Notes under the pieces: generated by a model
Database searches by the model: none
What the model saw: only the letters and a program-made list of their open reading frames with translations
Told to the model about the DNA's origin: nothing
Shown: positions 23,319 through 34,177 of the stretch, one piece after another
Layout: each line of letters begins with the position of its first letter
Numbering within the stretch: position 1 is the stretch's first letter
Assembly: GCF_020497125.1 (NCBI RefSeq)
Contig: NC_059076.1
Location: 8,361,951 to 8,425,950, forward strand
Origin: Mauremys mutica
Lineage: Eukaryota; Chordata; Testudines; Geoemydidae
DNA length: 64,000 nt
Direction of reading: 5' to 3'
Translations under genes and position numbers: made by a program

Positions 23319-23518
23319 TTGTCCAAACTGGGAATTTAATTTGGATTAAGGTAGGGAGTGAATTTAAAGCACAGTAGCTATTCCTAATTAATTCCACATG
23401 TGGACATTCTTATTCAGGAATAATAGTGTCCACAGACAGGACTATGCAGGAATAGTTATTCTAGAATTGTTATTCCTGTGTAGATATTCCAGGATAACTC
23501 CATGTGTAGACTAACCCA
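23319..23518. repeat. Foldback repeat with inverted termini
   Basis: The ends read 'gggttgtccaaactggg' and 'tgtgtagactaaccc', matching when one is reverse-complemented, except at a few positions. The middle repeats 'ggaataatag' and 'ttattcctg' in inverted order. The structure is that of a miniature inverted-repeat transposon; flanking duplications are unclear. Confidence 0.5.
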
Positions 23519-23592
23519 AAACATCAGTGGTGCTTGCCTGGCCTGCAGATACCCCTGGGAAACTATATGTTGTGTGTCCAATTTCCTTCCTT

Positions 23593-24555
23593 CTACGGTA
23601 ACTCCTCACCTAAAGTCATCCTGGTTAACGTTGTTTCATTGTTATGTTGCTGATCAATTAGGGAACATGCTCATTTAAAGTTGTGCGATGCTTTCTGATA
23701 ACGTTGTTTGGCAGCCGCCTGCTTTGTCCACTGCTTGCAGGAAGAGCAGCCCGTTGCAGCAAGCTGGTGGGGGCTTGGAACCAGGGTGGGCTGACAGCCC
23801 CCCATTGGCTCCCCGCTCCCCTAAGTTCCCTGTGCAGCAGCTGCCCAACAGGCTATCAATTGCTGGCAGTTCAGCTGTCCCTCCCCCCACTGCCATGTGC
23901 TGCTCCTGCCCTCTGCCTTGGAGCTGCTCCCCGAGACTCCTGCTTGCTGTGGGGGGGGAGGAGGAAGAGGGAGGCTAATGTCAGGGTGTCCCCCTCCCCG
24001 CTACTCCTCCTGCCCTGCGCTTACCCCTTCTCCATATAGAGCAGGGTGGGGACAGGACTGGGCTCAGGACAGAGGGAGCTTGCTGGCCGCAGCTGCTGTC
24101 TCAACTGCCTGATCTTTTTAAAGGCAGTGCACTTAGAGTGGGGTCAGCATACTTAAAGGGGCAATGCGCATCTCTCTCTCTCCAACATACACTGTGTATG
24201 TCTCTGTCTCTGTCTGCTAGGCTGTCTCCCCTCCCTCCATTCGTGCTGCCTTGTAGAGTGAGAGGCTACATTAACAACAATGTGTTAACCCTTGAGGGCT
24301 CAGCCGAATGCTAGTTCATCATTTAGCAGTAAGGCATTCCCTGGGAAATAGCCCTCCCTCTTCCACCTCTGACTCCACCAGCTCAACCAAGCTTCACAAT
24401 CATCCTTGCTGTGTCCAGTATTAAATTATTTGTTTAAAACTTAGACGCTGTGAGAGTGTGTGTGTATATATAATAATATAGTATTTTTTGTCTGGTGAAA
24501 AAAAAATTCCCTGGAACCTAACCCCCCCATTTACATTAATTCCTATGGGGAAATT
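23593..24555. mobile_element. Tigger/mariner-like non-autonomous DNA transposon, right end lost
   Basis: Begins 'tacggtaactcctcacctaa', matching the 'TACAGTAACTCCTCACTTAA' type terminus of Tigger/mariner-group elements. The inside is GC-rich (23700-24100) and then AT-rich. The sequence breaks off after 'ttcctatggggaaattg' near 24555 without a matching inverted end, so I take the right terminus as deleted. No transposase is visible. The frames at 23675-24112 are composition artefacts. Confidence 0.55.
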
Positions 24556-25254
24556 GTGTGTTTGTGTTTACCGCGCTCTGCTCATTTGCCCCTTCTCCAA
24601 CATAAGGGAACTGCATAGTTCAGACGCTCCAGCGTGGCCGTGCAGGGACATTTATTATTTCCCACTCACATAGTCTGGGAGCGAATCCCCAGTGAGGGTC
24701 ACTTGAGTTTTCCAGTGGGATAGATGTAGCAGCTAATGGCACCATAGTCTATATGGAAGGAACATAGATGGAAGTTGCTGTTAGAACTACGATCCTTGTA
24801 GCTGTTTCTTGTTTGGCGTACAGCAGGAAGCTCCAGCTGGCCAGGTTACGGTTAGGGCTGCAAAGGATACTGGGGTTAGGGATGTAAAAGAGTAGGGCTC
24901 TCGGGGCTAGTTTAGAGTCCCCAGCCAGACTCGAATAGGGACCTTTTAACTCCAGTAGCACAGCAGGAAAGCCAATATCACCTCAGACTACTGCGGCTCA
25001 ATCACCGAGAACAGAACGTGGTTGTTTGACAGAAACAGGGAAGCAGCCTGGGTCCATTTTAGCAGGGCACAGAAACACTAGCTGAGTTTCACATGATTTA
25101 CATTCCAGTAACAGCTGGGACTGAACATTGCACTGGTCCCAAGTCCAGGGCATGGCACCAGTGCACACAGACACTCCTGGACAAAATGCGGCTATCCGAG
25201 GAGCCAATGACAACTCTAAGGTCTGTTGTCCCATGAACAGACTTTGAACCCTTT
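24556..25254. other. Unassigned sequence
   Basis: No gene, splice site or repeat recognised. Confidence 0.45.
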
Positions 25255-25325
25255 TAATACCATTATTTATATTACACTGAGATCGGGGCCCTGTTGTGCC
25301 AGGTGCTGTATATATACATTGTAAG
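25255..25325 (+). repeat. Ancient amniote interspersed repeat, second copy
   Basis: 'accattatttatattacact' then 'ccctgttgtgccaggtgctg' match the family seen at 10668-10748 and 57662-57775. Confidence 0.45.
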
Positions 25326-25344
25326 TTCTTCTTACTATCTAAGG

Positions 25345-25475
25345 GCCCGATTCAGGAAAGCATATAAGCACGTTTACTTTTAACCATAAGTGGCTTATGT
25401 CCCTTTGAAGTAATTTTCTGAAACGGGATAGACTTAAGCATGTGCTTAAGAGTTTTCCTGAGTCAGGGCCTAAAT
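25345..25475. repeat. Palindromic 'gcttaagc' repeat copy
   Basis: Starts 'gggcccgattcaggaaagca' and ends 'gttttcctgagtcagggcc', an imperfect inverted pair, with 'acttaagcatgtgcttaag' inside. Same family as 16025-16155. Confidence 0.65.
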
Positions 25476-25504
25476 AGACAAGGCAGGCAAAGGGAAGGAA
25501 AAAG

Positions 25505-25640
25505 GAAGTATTATTATTTCCATTTTACAGAAAGGGAACCAAGGCACAGAGAGATTAATTGACTTATCCAAGATCATCCAGGAAACCTGAGATAGAGTGA
25601 GAATCAAATCTAGATCTCCTTGCTGAATCTTGCAATTTTA
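25505..25640 (-). repeat. MIR-like SINE, antisense
   Basis: Plus strand reads 'ttccattttacagaaaggga', 'ccaaggcacagagag', 'gacttatccaagatcatcca': the antisense core of MIR. Confidence 0.6.
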
Positions 25641-25983
25641 CCCCAAGTTTTCTCCTGTTTGGTGTTTTACTTAAATCCCCAGCACCTGGAGGCAAGTGAT
25701 TAGGTGACAATCTCAGTGTCAATTAACCCCCTCCCCCCGCAACATTTCCAGCCCTGAAAAGCCCAAAAATATCACCTGAGTGAAACATAAAGGTTCAGAA
25801 ATCAGATAATAAATAAAACCCTTTTGGGTTTCTAACCTCATGATTTTTAAGTCAATCTCATGATTTGTGAGGGGCTGACATAATGGCACTGCTGAAATCA
25901 AGTGCCTTCACCACAGGACCACCCAACCTCCCCTAGTGCACATTCACTGCATCCCAGTGCTATACAACATTCATTCTTAGCTC

Positions 25984-26247
25984 CAGGGGCGGCTCTAGCT
26001 TTTTTGTCACCCCAAGCACGGCAGGCAGGCTGCCTTCCGCGGCGTGTCTTCGGGAGGTCCCTGTCCCGTGGCCTCGGCGTACTCGCTGCCGTATTGTCGC
26101 TGAATCTGCGGGACCGGGGACCTCCCTCAGGCGTGCCACCGAAGGCTGCCTGACTGCCGCCCTCACAGGGACCACCAGGCCGCCCCCCGTGGCTTGCTGC
26201 CCCAGGCATGTGCTTGGTGCGCGCGCTCGTGTCTGGAGCCGCCGCTG
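25984..26247. mobile_element. Short non-autonomous hAT-type element
   Basis: Inverted termini 'caggggcggctctag' and 'ctggagccgccgctg' flank GC-rich DNA with no transposase. The flanking octamers are cttagctc (25976-25983) and gttagccc (26248-26255), 6 of 8 matching. It shares termini and the 'ctgccccaggcatg' type inner sequence with 44946-45100, which lies in the opposite orientation and has a better duplication. Confidence 0.7.
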
Positions 26248-26384
26248 GTTAGCCCTGGTGGCTCCTGAGACAACAGACTTTAGAAACGCATCCTTCAGAT
26301 CACTATCTCATTACAGACTTGGACTTGAATATCTCAGAGCTTCTATCAGCCTCTATCTTGTGAGCTACTAGAGTTAAAGATGAA

Positions 26385-26490
26385 TGTAGGGGCCTGATTT
26401 ACTAATTTGTTACTCTGGTTTTATGCCAGCGTAGCTCCAACATTGGAACCAAACCAGTGTTAAATTAGACTAATGCCATGGTGAATCATG
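26385..26490. repeat. Palindromic repeat fragment
   Basis: 'gggcctgatttactaattt' and 'ccatggtgaatcatggcc' bracket a 'tgccagcgtagctccaac' centre. Same broad family as 21725-21935. Confidence 0.4.
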
Positions 26491-26867
26491 GCCTTTATAC
26501 AGAAATTCCACACCCTGATCATGATATTGCTGGCTGGTGTGGCAGAGGCAGGACAGGATCAGCCTGGGATCTTTAACCCTTCCTGTTCTGGGAACAGTGT
26601 AGTTTGGTTTTTTTCCCTACCCCACAGCAGTAACATAAGCAGAAAAGGATGCACAATTAAAGGGGATTTGGAAAGGGAAGAATCCTTTTCAGTTAAATAA
26701 ACATTTGCAGTAATAGTCTTTACATGAATTTTCACTTTCCACTAATCTTCTTCTTGATGGCAAAGGCCAGAGGGGAAAAAGAAGCATTTAGAAGTATGTT
26801 TATATACTGCAAATTAGGGCACTAGTAATACTTTATTTTAAATAGAAAGAGCCAAGTATTCTAAACA

Positions 26868-26990
26868 AGGCCTCAATTCAGTAACGTGCTTAAGCCTATG
26901 CTTAACTTGAAGTAAGTGCTTAGGGCCCAATGACTTCAGTGATTTAAAGTTAAGCACATACTTAAGCAGTCTTCCTGAATAGATTTTTTT
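26868..26990. repeat. Palindromic 'gcttaagc' repeat copy
   Basis: 'caattcagtaacgtgcttaa' at the left and 'cacatacttaagcagtcttc' at the right form imperfect inverted arms. Family of 16025-16155. Confidence 0.6.
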
Positions 26991-29640
26991 TTCTGAATGA
27001 AGACCTGACATGGGGATGTCAGCTAGTGAGTAATTGCAAACACAAAAACATTTCCCTGAATTTGTAGGGGGAAAATGATGCATTGCACTTGAATTTGGGA
27101 GCAGTACGTTATTTAACTGGGCAGGTCCCATATTTTTACCTGGATAGAATTACAGAAAATAATTATTTATTTGCATATTCATTTTTCTGCATCATTGCCC
27201 CAACATGTACACTTAAAATGCACTCTGAAAATCTGGCTGCATTGTTTTTTCAGGGGAAATTTGAATTCTAATTTAAAACATCAACCCACAATTTCTTTGA
27301 AAGTACATCTGCTGCCATCATGCTTCTAACTGTAATGAAGCTCAGCAAGTCTGTAGCAACCGAGAATACATGTAATTTAAAGGATATTTTAACATTTGAT
27401 TAAGTGCAGCAGTAATAACTACAAGCCGATGCCCTGCAGGCATGACAAGAGGCAATTATGTTTTGAGGTCAAAAGTGAAAGGGTCAGGAGGAAAGCGAAA
27501 GATTTTGATGACTTGTTTAATTTTCCAACTCTAGAAATTAACAAAGAAGAAATTCTTTATTGCCTAGATAAATCTTGTCATTACCTGTTACCATCTCACC
27601 CTCAGTTACTGCTTGGCCCTGTGTAATTTCAGCAGCACGAGGTTCCATCGTAGGTTGTCCTGGATGTCGTTACAAAAGTAAAATTGTCACCACATCTGCC
27701 TTCAGCGGTGTTGAGTAAAACACCGTGCTGCAGTTCTTACTGAGCGCTAGCCAATAAGCAAGGTAACTGAAATTAACCAGAGGATGGATAATAGGACAGT
27801 TCTAACATTCGGATGTGAAGAGACACTAGCCTCTTATCCTTGATTTTCGCACCTCATATCCTTTAGGTCAAGATTTAAAAAAATAAGAGATTCCCGCATC
27901 TGCATTTAGGCTCCTGAATAAGGCACTTGATCTGAATAAGGCTCTTGATTTCAATAGGAGCAGTTGGGTACTGAGCTATTTTGAAAATCAGTGTGGCAGG
28001 AGGCATTTCAGAGTCTTTGGAAGTTCTCACAACATCCAGGAGTCATGCTGAGTCTGTGTCATTCCCGATTTTGTCTGAAATAAAGCACTTTACCCCGCTC
28101 AGACGATGTGTGCCCCTGGATGCTCCCCTCTCCTGTCTGCCCTACAAATGGACAATCAAGTCACTTATTTAGGAACCTCAATAAGGAACTGTGTGTGAGA
28201 TGGAGATTGTAAAGATGGGTGGGGGAGGCATTGTTTTGAAATTGCCTGGCTCACAGGTGGTAGGTTGTACTAACTACTGCTGAACTCTGAGGGTATATTT
28301 TTAAAGTTATATCAAAGGAGCCTATAATATATGGATAGGCAGCTTATTTTTTTAAAGAAAAAGCATTTCTATAAATCAGACTATGGGATGCTTGTAATGA
28401 GTGTTATCCTTCATGTTTGGATTTCGACATATGTGATTTCATAGCAGAAATCTTTGCAATTCATAGAGAAATCAAGGGAAATTGCTTAAGTGAGGTTATT
28501 ATATAGGACCAAAACATTAAATAATAATAATAGTTTTGCTTAAAAGGATCTCAAAATATCAAACACTTGAAATATTTACTGCAGCCATCGTGAAAGATGA
28601 ACATGATATGGGCTACGCTAATATTTGGAGGAAGCAGGAAAGGGCGATCAGTAGTGGTTTCCATAAAACATAGCAGCCTTTGGTTATCACACTGTGGTAT
28701 CTGAGATATTTAATTATTTCCTCTCTCTGTTGGAAAGAAAAGGTATCTATGGTGCCTGAGCTATTTCCTCACACTAGACCTAGAACATAACTATAGTCGC
28801 ACAGCACATGTGGGATCTCTATGTTAATGTTGTCTTTTTGAGAACCAGCACTCATGTCCCTGGGAAGTTATTGTTTGAGTAGCCTAGGTCAGAGTACTGT
28901 TTACCAGTACATTATAAATAATGTCTGATCATATTTGAGTCTGGCACAACATGAGCTAGGGCAGTGTTCGCTATTGTTGTCCCTTAATGGGAAGTAAACC
29001 ATAAATGTTTCTTTAGAAGCGCTATATTTGGGGATTAACTTTGAGTGTTCGGCAGATCAATGCCGTGCAGACTCCATCTTCCTTGTGTGTCTTACATTAG
29101 AGGTAAGAAACTGAAATGTACTCTCACACTTCATTGAAAAACATGCATACTGCTTTTATTAATCCTCTGTACATTCATGGTAATTGCAAAATCAAATTCT
29201 GCAGCATCATGAGCCCAAATATCGAACTGTTACTGTCTGTAAAGTCAACTTCTATAGCGTCAATTTGAGATTAGAGCCATAGGCTCAGACTGAAATCCCT
29301 CAGTTAAACATATATTCTAACAAAACCATGTTATTAGTAATAACTCCCCATCTTCAATTTACACCTGTTGTGATACGAATGCGGTGCAAGTTTGCCATTC
29401 GACAAATGTGTCAGATTTGTAAACATGAACACCAGATTGGTTAATTTCTATTTGTTTAGGTTTGGTATTCTCTAGCAGCTTCATTTTGAACTCCAATTTA
29501 ATTTAACAGCATAGATTTGTTTAAATAAATAAAACAACCCAACAACTCAGATCAAGTATAGAAATCAAAAGCAGAAACCTACTTTGGAAAGTATTTGATT
29601 TAGAGCTCATGTATATTGAGGTGGCTACAGGGGGTGTAAG
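26991..29640. other. Long repeat-poor intronic stretch
   Basis: I recognise no transposon here apart from diverged scraps. The AT-rich segment 27280-27800, with 'ttctttgaaagtacatctgc' and low CpG, looks like unique sequence and is a place to test for conserved non-coding elements. No exon is supported; the 76-codon frame at 27396-27626 has no splice context. Confidence 0.45.
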
Positions 29641-29642
29641 AC

Positions 29643-29688
29643 GTACTTAGACCATGTCTCTTAAGCTGCTGAGACATGGTCTAAGTAC
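29643..29688. other. Perfect 18-bp inverted repeat (hairpin)
   Basis: The arm 'gtacttagaccatgtctc' (29643-29660) is followed by the 10-nt loop ttaagctgct and the exact reverse complement (29671-29688). As RNA or single-stranded DNA it would form an 18-bp stem. It is not near the exon and is not visibly part of a known repeat. The stem is shorter than a usual microRNA precursor, so no RNA gene is called. Confidence 0.9.
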
Positions 29689-30351
29689 CTCATTGTGCCC
29701 AAAACCCCCAAAGTGGGGCAAACAATGACCAAAAAGTCCCTCTTCATTGCAACTTTCCTCTTCATTGTGTGTAAAACACAGATTGCTACTGTCTGCCCTA
29801 AGAGAAAATCGAGATTGCCAGAGGAGCCAGCCAACAAACAACGCTCCAAAACTCATCCAAAAACAGCAGACATTGGTTGGACTCTTCATCTTGCCACTAT
29901 CTCTGGCAGCTAATAAGACTTCGCTGAGGACTTGGCACTAGGAGGGGATGAAGTTAGCCCTATCTCTGTGCTAAAATCCACCATTCTGTTAAAAAAGTCA
30001 GTGATAGGTATAAAAATTGCTTCAGTGAGAACTTGCACAGCTCTTCCCCAAAAGCTGGCTGCCTTTGAGAGGGGCCAACACTAAAGAAAATGTGTGCAAA
30101 CAAGAATACTTCCCTGACCACTTTTTAGCCCAGTGTTCCACAAAGCAGGGTGAACTTTCAGACCTTGTACCTTTGCAATTGGAGCTGTGCAAACCCTTCC
30201 AAATGTACTTTAAAATGGAGTTGCAAGTTTTTTTTGTGTGCGAGAACCACCTGGGTTGGCAGGCACTGATGTTTCAACATGTTCACATTTAAACAAACAT
30301 GGTTCCCATCCCTCCTGCCCTCTATGGTTGAGCTGAACTCTCTGGTGAAGC
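29689..30351. other. Unassigned sequence beside the hairpin
   Basis: Overlapping frames on both strands (29647-29941) show no domain I recognise. Nothing else is identified. Confidence 0.4.
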
Positions 30352-30443
30352 TAGGGTTGCCATCACATGACATAATCTTTAATGAAAGATTAATTTTGAA
30401 TTCCTGGAGTCTCCAGGACAATCTTGGCAGGTTGGCAACCATA
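30352..30443. mobile_element. Miniature hAT-type element
   Basis: Only 92 bp long, with termini 'tagggttgcca' and 'ttggcaaccata' and inner 'cctggagtctccagg'. Flanking octamers ggtgaagc and ggtgcaac match at 6 of 8. The termini are related to those of 12346-12843. Confidence 0.65.
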
Positions 30444-31397
30444 GGTGCAACAGAAACATCAAGAAAACAATAGAATTCTGATCTCTGGGAAAGACTGTTC
30501 CTTGTGTAAAACTGAGATACATTTATTTTATGAGCTAAAACATAAGATAATACTAAGTCAGATAATTAGAGGAGGAGTGCACAGCCCTCTTTCTGGAGTT
30601 CACAAGGATTAGACCACAGCTCTGATACAATAACAGAACTCTGATCTCAGGGTAATCCTTACCAACGTCTAAATGCCAGAATATATTTACTGGAGCCAAA
30701 GTACAAATGCATGACAAGGTAGTGTGCACTGATAGAACACTATACAGAAATGAATATAATATCCTGGGATGCTGCTTGCCAGTCAGTCACTCAGACACAG
30801 AGGTGAGGACAGGAAGAAAATATATTTTCCTTGGCTGGATCAGAGGACCCTTCTCTTACTTAAAGCCAGAAGAAATGGCTTCTGCTAAACAGGCTCCTGA
30901 TCATATGGGAAAAACTCAGTCAGATCAAGAACACAGGGGAAATTCAATGTGACTTGATGCAAAGAGTGTGTCATGTGATGTATCCCAGTGGACCAAGATC
31001 AAAGATGAAGTATACCACAGATTGCATTCCCATACATTTCATAGTTATCCACATATAAAATTTACTCAGATTTCTAGGAACATTTGAAGGACCTGGGCAA
31101 AATTCAGGTATTCACAGGTGCAGTTCCGGGGCTGATTTTGAGTGCTTTGTTGATGGGATTTTGAAAAATACTCAGCATTGGCCTAACTCTGCTTCCATTG
31201 AAGCCACTGGTAAAACTGAGGGAGGTCATTAGGGAAATGTTATCTACGGACACTGGCAAAGCCATGTTCCCTCACAAAGAGTGCCATGCAAGAGAGACAG
31301 AGCACACACAATCCTGGCATTTAAAGCCTCATCCAAAAGATAATTTCCCCAGTTAATCAAGAGCAATAAAGAGACGTGGAACTTGGTAACTCTGTGA
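30444..31397. other. Unassigned sequence
   Basis: No gene or repeat recognised between the miniature hAT and the CR1. Confidence 0.4.
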
Positions 31398-31972
31398 AGC
31401 TTTTCACATAGGGATGTGATCATTTCCCTCTATTCAGCACTGGTGAGGCCTCATTTGGAGTACTGTGTCCAGTTTTGGGCCCCACACTACAAGAAGGATG
31501 TGGATAAATTGGAGAGAGTCCAGCGGAGGGCAACAAAAATGATGAGGGGGCTGGAGCATATGACTTATGAGGAGAGGCTGAGGGAACTGAGATTGTTTAG
31601 CCTGCAGAAGAGAAGAATGAGGGGGGATTTGATAGCTGCTTTCAACTACCTGAAAGGGGGTTCCAAAGAGGATGGATCTAGACTGTTCTCAGTGATAGAA
31701 GATGACAGAACAAGGAGTAATGGTCTCAAGTTGCAGAGGGGGAGGTTTAGGTTGGACATTAGGAAAAACTTTTTCATTAGTAGGGTGGTGAAGAACTGGA
31801 ATGGGTTACCTAGGGAGGTGGTGGAATCTCCTTTCTTAGAGGTTTTTAAGGTCAGGCTTGACAAAGCCCTGGCTGGGATGATTTAGTTGGGTTTGGTCCT
31901 GCTTTGAGCAGGGGGTTGGACTAGATGACCTCCTGAGGTCCCTTCCAACCCTGAGATTCTATGATTCTATAG
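31398..31972 (+). mobile_element. CR1 LINE 3' fragment, well preserved
   Basis: An uninterrupted 156-codon frame (31416-31886) encodes the C-terminal end of a CR1 reverse transcriptase protein: '[19 protein letters not shown]', '[20 protein letters not shown]', '[16 protein letters not shown]', '[12 protein letters not shown]', '[20 protein letters not shown]'. It is followed by a 3' non-coding end with 'ggttggactagatgacctcc' and the terminal CR1 octamer repeats 'attctatgattctata'. It is strongly 5'-truncated, so it cannot move by itself. The intact frame suggests it is the youngest CR1 in the window. It ends 466 bp before the exon. Confidence 0.95.
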
Positions 31973-32084
31973 GACGCAATAATAAAATAATTTTATGCTT
32001 AAAGTTCTTGTAACTTGTGAAGGCTATTTGTTTAAAAACAAAACAGAATGTCCTCATGGTGTAATACTGAAGGAAATAATATAT

Positions 32085-32300
32085 CTAGCTCTTTTGTAGC
32101 ACTTTTCAATCAGTTGACCTCAGAGCACTTACAGAGGAGGTCAGTTTCATTACCCCCTTTTTACAGTTGGGGAAACTGAGGTACAGAGTGATGAAGTGAC
32201 TTGTCCATGGTCACCCAGCAAGTCCATGGTAGAGTCAGGAATAGCACCGAGGTCTCCTCAGTCCCTGTCCAGTGCTCTCTCCACACTGCAAGGGTAGTCA
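32085..32300 (-). repeat. MIR-like SINE, antisense, just upstream of the exon
   Basis: Plus strand: 'ttacagttggggaaactgag', 'gtacagagtgatgaagtgac', 'ttgtccatggtcacccagca', then 'ccagtgctctctccacactg'. This is a nearly complete antisense MIR layout. It ends about 140 bp before the acceptor of the coding exon. Confidence 0.7.
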
Positions 32301-32417
32301 AGTATGAGTATCACCCCGTGCCAAACCCTTTAGAAAAGGTCTTACTATACAGTACAAAAACAATAAAAAAGACAGTGTTCCTTCTCTTAATCCTATTCTC
32401 CATGATGAAGATAAATG

Positions 32418-32437
32418 CTTTGTTTTATCCTCTCTAG
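32418..32437 (+). promoter_or_regulatory. Splice acceptor of the ADGRL3 exon
   Basis: A T-rich tract ends in 'cctctctag', directly before the first exon base. It leaves two bases that complete a split codon. Confidence 0.85.
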
Positions 32438-32651
32438 CTTTCAGTCGTGCCCCTGTTCCTATGGCCGTGGTCCGACGGGAACTGTCCTGTGAGAGCTATC
32501 CAATAGAACTTCGCTGCCCGGGAACAGATGTCATCATGATTGAAAGTGCCAACTATGGTAGGACCGATGATAAAATCTGTGACTCTGATCCTGCTCAGAT
32601 GGAGAATATCCGCTGTTATCTGCCAGATGCCTATAAGATTATGACTCAAAG
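32438..32651 (+). CDS. ADGRL3: Internal exon of latrophilin-3 (adhesion GPCR L3), lectin-domain part
   Basis: This 214-bp exon follows acceptor 'ttttatcctctctag' and ends in ...CAAAG before donor gtacgg. Two bases complete an upstream codon, 70 full codons follow, and two bases (AG) pass to the next exon. Latrophilins are adhesion G-protein-coupled receptors in neuronal plasma membranes. The N-terminal rhamnose-binding lectin (SUEL) domain binds teneurins across the synapse, beside an olfactomedin domain that binds FLRTs. Residues 1-14 link the signal-peptide exon to the lectin fold. The lectin part starts at '[17 protein letters not shown]' and contains the family motif '[15 protein letters not shown]' (36-51). 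Cysteines lie at 17, 26, 47 and 59. The sequence fits latrophilin-3 better than paralogues 1 or 2, from memory of the family. Translation past the donor gives a stop after four codons, so splicing is required. The signal-peptide exon and the rest of the lectin domain are not in the window. Confidence 0.93.
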
Positions 32652-32660
32652 GTACGGTAT
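32652..32660 (+). promoter_or_regulatory. Splice donor of the ADGRL3 exon
   Basis: 'CAAAG|gtacggtat' has the invariant GT, though +4 to +6 (c, g, g) differ from the usual a, g, t at two positions. Reading through gives a stop at once, which supports this boundary. Confidence 0.85.
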
Positions 32661-34026
32661 TTAATATTCTTTGCTCGTTGGATGTTTGATTTAATCCAGT
32701 ATGTATTTATGCATTGCTGTGGTGTTGCATGAGATTATACAGGTACTGGGAGTTTGTGTGTGTGGGTACAGTGTAATAGTCATAGGCTGTGAAATGAGCA
32801 CATTTCATAGTATGCTAAGATAAAAAGAGACATGCTATAGCTAATATTTGTGACTATTGGTAGGTCACTCTGATTCTGTCTCTTCCTGTGCCTTGATTTT
32901 GTGTCCCAAATGCATGAATATTGAGGCATTTATTATCTAACAGGAATCCTTTTCTCTTGTGCTCCTTTCCCTTTTCTTGTGCTGTTGTCATACAGAAGGT
33001 TGTAAAGCTGATTTAAGCAATACGCGCTGTTGATTACTTGCAGTTTGCCATGGTCATTAGATTGATACAGAAGCTAAGATCCCATGCAAGATGACTTGAT
33101 TTATGCTTTTATGGAAACCTTTCTAAGATAGGAGTCACGTGTACTGTATCAGCTAAGCTGTAAGTGCCAATCCTGAGTTTGTACCATTTCACTCGGAGGT
33201 GTCCACCTACATGGAGTTTATTGTAGGAGTTTATTTGCAGGACTTGGGTCCAAAAATTTAATCCAACATGATTGTGAAAAGCAATTGTTAAATGCTAAAT
33301 ATTTCAGGATATTTTCTGGCACTCAAAATGTTTGCGAAGGATTCACAAACTCTTGTTCCTGTTCAGTTAATCACATTCAATGTGTTTCTCTTTGTAACTA
33401 CACACAGAATTTTTAAATACAGTTTATTATTGATTAAGAAGTAATAAAATCTGCATTGTGTGGTATTAACAATATCAACTTAGGCAAAGTATGCTCACTG
33501 AAGTCATGACAACATTTATGATTAATGATTAAGGTAATGTTATGTTTTGGTGTAGTGTAATACACTTCTGCCCTTCTCTTCTACTGAATGAAGCCACACG
33601 AAAAAAAGTAGTTTTCATTTGTATTTGACACATTAATGTGGGTTTTTTTTAGCTTTACTTAGAATGGTTCAACATTGGGGGTATAAAGTTGAAAATACCA
33701 ACTGAGTGGTCTTGCTTGACAACTGTTATTGTTGTTGCATATGGAAAGTAAGCCCTTTTGACTCAGAATTTCTGTGTGTTTAAATCAAACCCTTAAGTGC
33801 AGATTTTTATTGGGGATATCTGTGGGAATTTGTTCATTACATTTCTTCTTAAAATAAAGAGCAATGGCAACAACATCAAAGCAGCTGGTTGCTTGGTTGT
33901 GGTGGGATTGTAGTGGAGTTACGATAATTCTCTTGTTGAGGACCTTCATGGCTTCAAATAGAAGCCATTAATCCCTTGAGTGCAGGCAGCATAAAAAAAC
34001 GTTCTGCCCCCATAGGGCCAGAAGCA
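32661..34026. other. Intron downstream of the exon, no repeats recognised
   Basis: About 1.4 kb of AT-rich DNA with no transposon I can identify. Being unique and next to an old exon, it may hold conserved splice or enhancer sequence, but that cannot be seen without alignment. Confidence 0.45.
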
Positions 34027-34039
34027 GATATTTTTTTTT

Positions 34040-34177
34040 ATCAGAGAGGTAGCCATGTTAGTCTGGTTCTGTAAAAGCAGCAAAGAATCCTTGCATCCGA
34101 CGAAGTGGGCATTCACCCACGAAAGCTCATGCTGCAAAACGTCTGTTAGTCTATAAGGTGCCACAGGATTCTTTGCT
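34040..34177 (+). mobile_element. 138-bp retroelement-like insertion with 13-bp TSD and hammerhead-like core
   Basis: The 13-mer gatattttttttt occurs exactly at 34027-34039 and 34178-34190, on both sides. Duplications longer than 8 bp and ending in a T run suggest target-primed retrotransposition rather than a DNA transposon. Inside are 'agccatgttagtctggttct' and a 14-bp perfect inverted pair, 'cagcaaagaatcct' (34078-34091) and its complement (34165-34178). In the loop lies CCGACGA (34097-34103), a stem GTGGG/CCCAC (34105-34109 and 34116-34120), then GAAA (34121-34124) and GC-TCAT-GC-T. This is the layout of a hammerhead with a very short stem III, but with C for U in CUGANGA and G at the cleavage position. 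No protein is encoded. Confidence 0.75.

Noticed and set aside
29643..29688. microRNA gene
   Set aside because: An 18-bp stem with a 10-nt loop is too short for a usual precursor and there is no flanking stem extension.
29647..29941. Small protein gene around the hairpin
   Set aside because: Frames on both strands mirror each other, with no domain, start context or splice support.
31416..31886. Host gene with a 156-codon intact frame
   Set aside because: It is the conserved C-terminal end of a CR1 LINE protein, ending in CR1 octamer repeats.
32652..34026. A second ADGRL3 exon close downstream
   Set aside because: The continuation of the lectin domain (expected to start with a Cys codon after the split Arg) was not found in this intron or elsewhere in the window.
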